Source of the DNA: Dolomedes plantarius
Lineage: Eukaryota; Arthropoda; Arachnida; Araneae; Dolomedidae
Assembly (NCBI GenBank): GCA_907164885.2
Contig: OU015496.1
Coordinates: 165,403,941-165,467,940, forward strand
Length of the DNA: 64,000 bases
Direction of reading: 5' to 3'
The notes below the pieces were generated by a model. It was not told the origin of the DNA. It did no database searches and saw only the letters and a program-made list of their open reading frames with translations. The position numbers and the translations under genes are program-made. Below, one piece after another: positions 63,359-64,000 of this stretch. Within the stretch, counting starts at the first letter, position 1. Every line of letters begins with the position of its first letter.

Positions 63359-64000
63359 AATCTATATATATAAAACGCGTAGGTATGCGGCACAAAAATC
63401 GACGATATTTATACACTCCGAAGGGCAACAGCTGCAACTACCAGATGTAAACATTAGCGGCCGTCCCCAATTTGCAACCTCGTGTCAACATGGATTTAAC
63501 GCGCTGAAATCAGGAATGCTCGAAAGCGAGCTACACGATCAAGTGAAAATTGGGAACGGTCTCACTAAGGTTAATTTTCTACACTTTTTTTAGTACTTGC
63601 TGAATGTTTACTCCATTTTATAAGTGAAGAAATTTTCCCAACAATTTATTATTTGATATGATTAAGTGGAGATATCTGAATTGTGAACAATATTACATAC
63701 AGAGAGTGATGTAATCCACACTATATTTTAGTACTTGCTGAATTTTTACTCCATTTTTTAAGTGAAAAAAATCCCCCCCCCCCCCACAATTTCTTATTTG
63801 ACGTAATGATAAAGTGTAGATATCTTAATTTTGAAAAATAGTACATACAGAGAGGGATGCAATCTTTAAAATCATCGGTGTTGGGTTTCTCAGTCTTATC
63901 TTTAACTTTGGTCTGAAGTAATGGAAATTCACATTTTTTAATCACGATGCTTTAGAATCAGCCTTACAGAGAATACCCCTTAACAACGTATATTTATGAT
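63359..64000 (+). mobile_element. Helitron-like element, family C (cut by window end)
   Basis: Begins ATCTATATATATAAAACGCG and follows 20930-20190 read in reverse throughout, including GTAAACATTAGCGG, the tandem pair of about 140 bp (63586-63720; 63731-63860) and the AGAATACCC block near 63970. The 3' hairpin/CTAG end lies beyond the window. Confidence 0.75.

Noticed and set aside
63294..63593. 99-codon frame (and 20790-21089 on the minus strand)
   Set aside because: Both lie across the 5' end of the same Helitron-like element; they share residues only because the repeat is the same.

Overview
The window is an AT-rich animal chromosome segment, most likely from an arthropod and probably an arachnid such as a spider. 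The reasons are the dense (TA)n microsatellites, many Tc1/mariner elements of types familiar from arthropod genomes, hAT and Helitron-like non-autonomous elements, an FLYWCH/MULE transposase that contains an intron, tRNA-derived SINEs, and no bacterial gene organisation. The species cannot be named from this sequence alone. No rRNA, CRISPR or operon structure was seen. Almost everything recognisable is a mobile element; host coding sequence is scarce.

Layout. 1-131: end of an LTR running into a CA/TA microsatellite. 2666-4080: Tc1 (DD34E) copy with two stops. 4755-7934: a young LTR retrotransposon without pol, inserted in (TA)n. 8370-9480: Helitron-like element abutting a mariner relic. 10.1-12.2 kb: low-complexity DNA, a diverged duplication, a tRNA-like SINE and a GC-rich block. 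12.2-14.3 kb: an unrecognised minus-strand open frame, then a 5'-truncated LINE with RNase H. 15.4 kb: hAT MITE. 17.3-20.9 kb: a MULE transposase gene with an intron, broken by a hAT MITE in an exon, a Helitron-like element in the intron and a second one at its 5' edge. 21.1-23.0 kb: SINE and Tc1 relics. 23.2-25.0 kb: composite Helitron-like element. 25.4-26.7 kb: a DD41D mariner relic. 28.2 kb: SINE. 28.9-32.7 kb: an intronless ZC3H18-like gene on the minus strand, split by a LINE that is flanked by a duplication of about 250 bp. 33.2-38.6 kb: dispersed repeats, a second DD34E Tc1 copy, a DD36E Tc1 copy and a Helitron-like element. 39.5 and 41.5 kb: hAT MITEs. 42.1-46.7 kb: mostly TE-poor, with a possible two-exon small membrane-protein gene at 45309-45746. 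46.7-49.2 kb: Helitron-like element, then a hAT element holding a Tc1. 49.2-56.3 kb: AT-rich, with one SINE and one hAT MITE. 56.3-59.05 kb: a small hAT MITE containing an intact DD37D mariner and, 11 bp away, a second DD36E Tc1 copy. 59-63.4 kb: largely unassigned. 63.36-64 kb: start of another Helitron-like element.

The elements do not form a pathway. They form nests, whose order of insertion can be read from target-site duplications (TSDs): TA for Tc1/mariner, 8 bp for hAT. The best second-look loci are the nest at 56326-59052 with its intact transposase, the intron-bearing MULE at 17.3-20.1 kb, the ZC3H18-like gene with its LINE, the pol-less LTR element in a TA microsatellite, and the candidate small membrane protein at 45.3 kb. 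Family calls come from motif recognition by eye; no database search was run.
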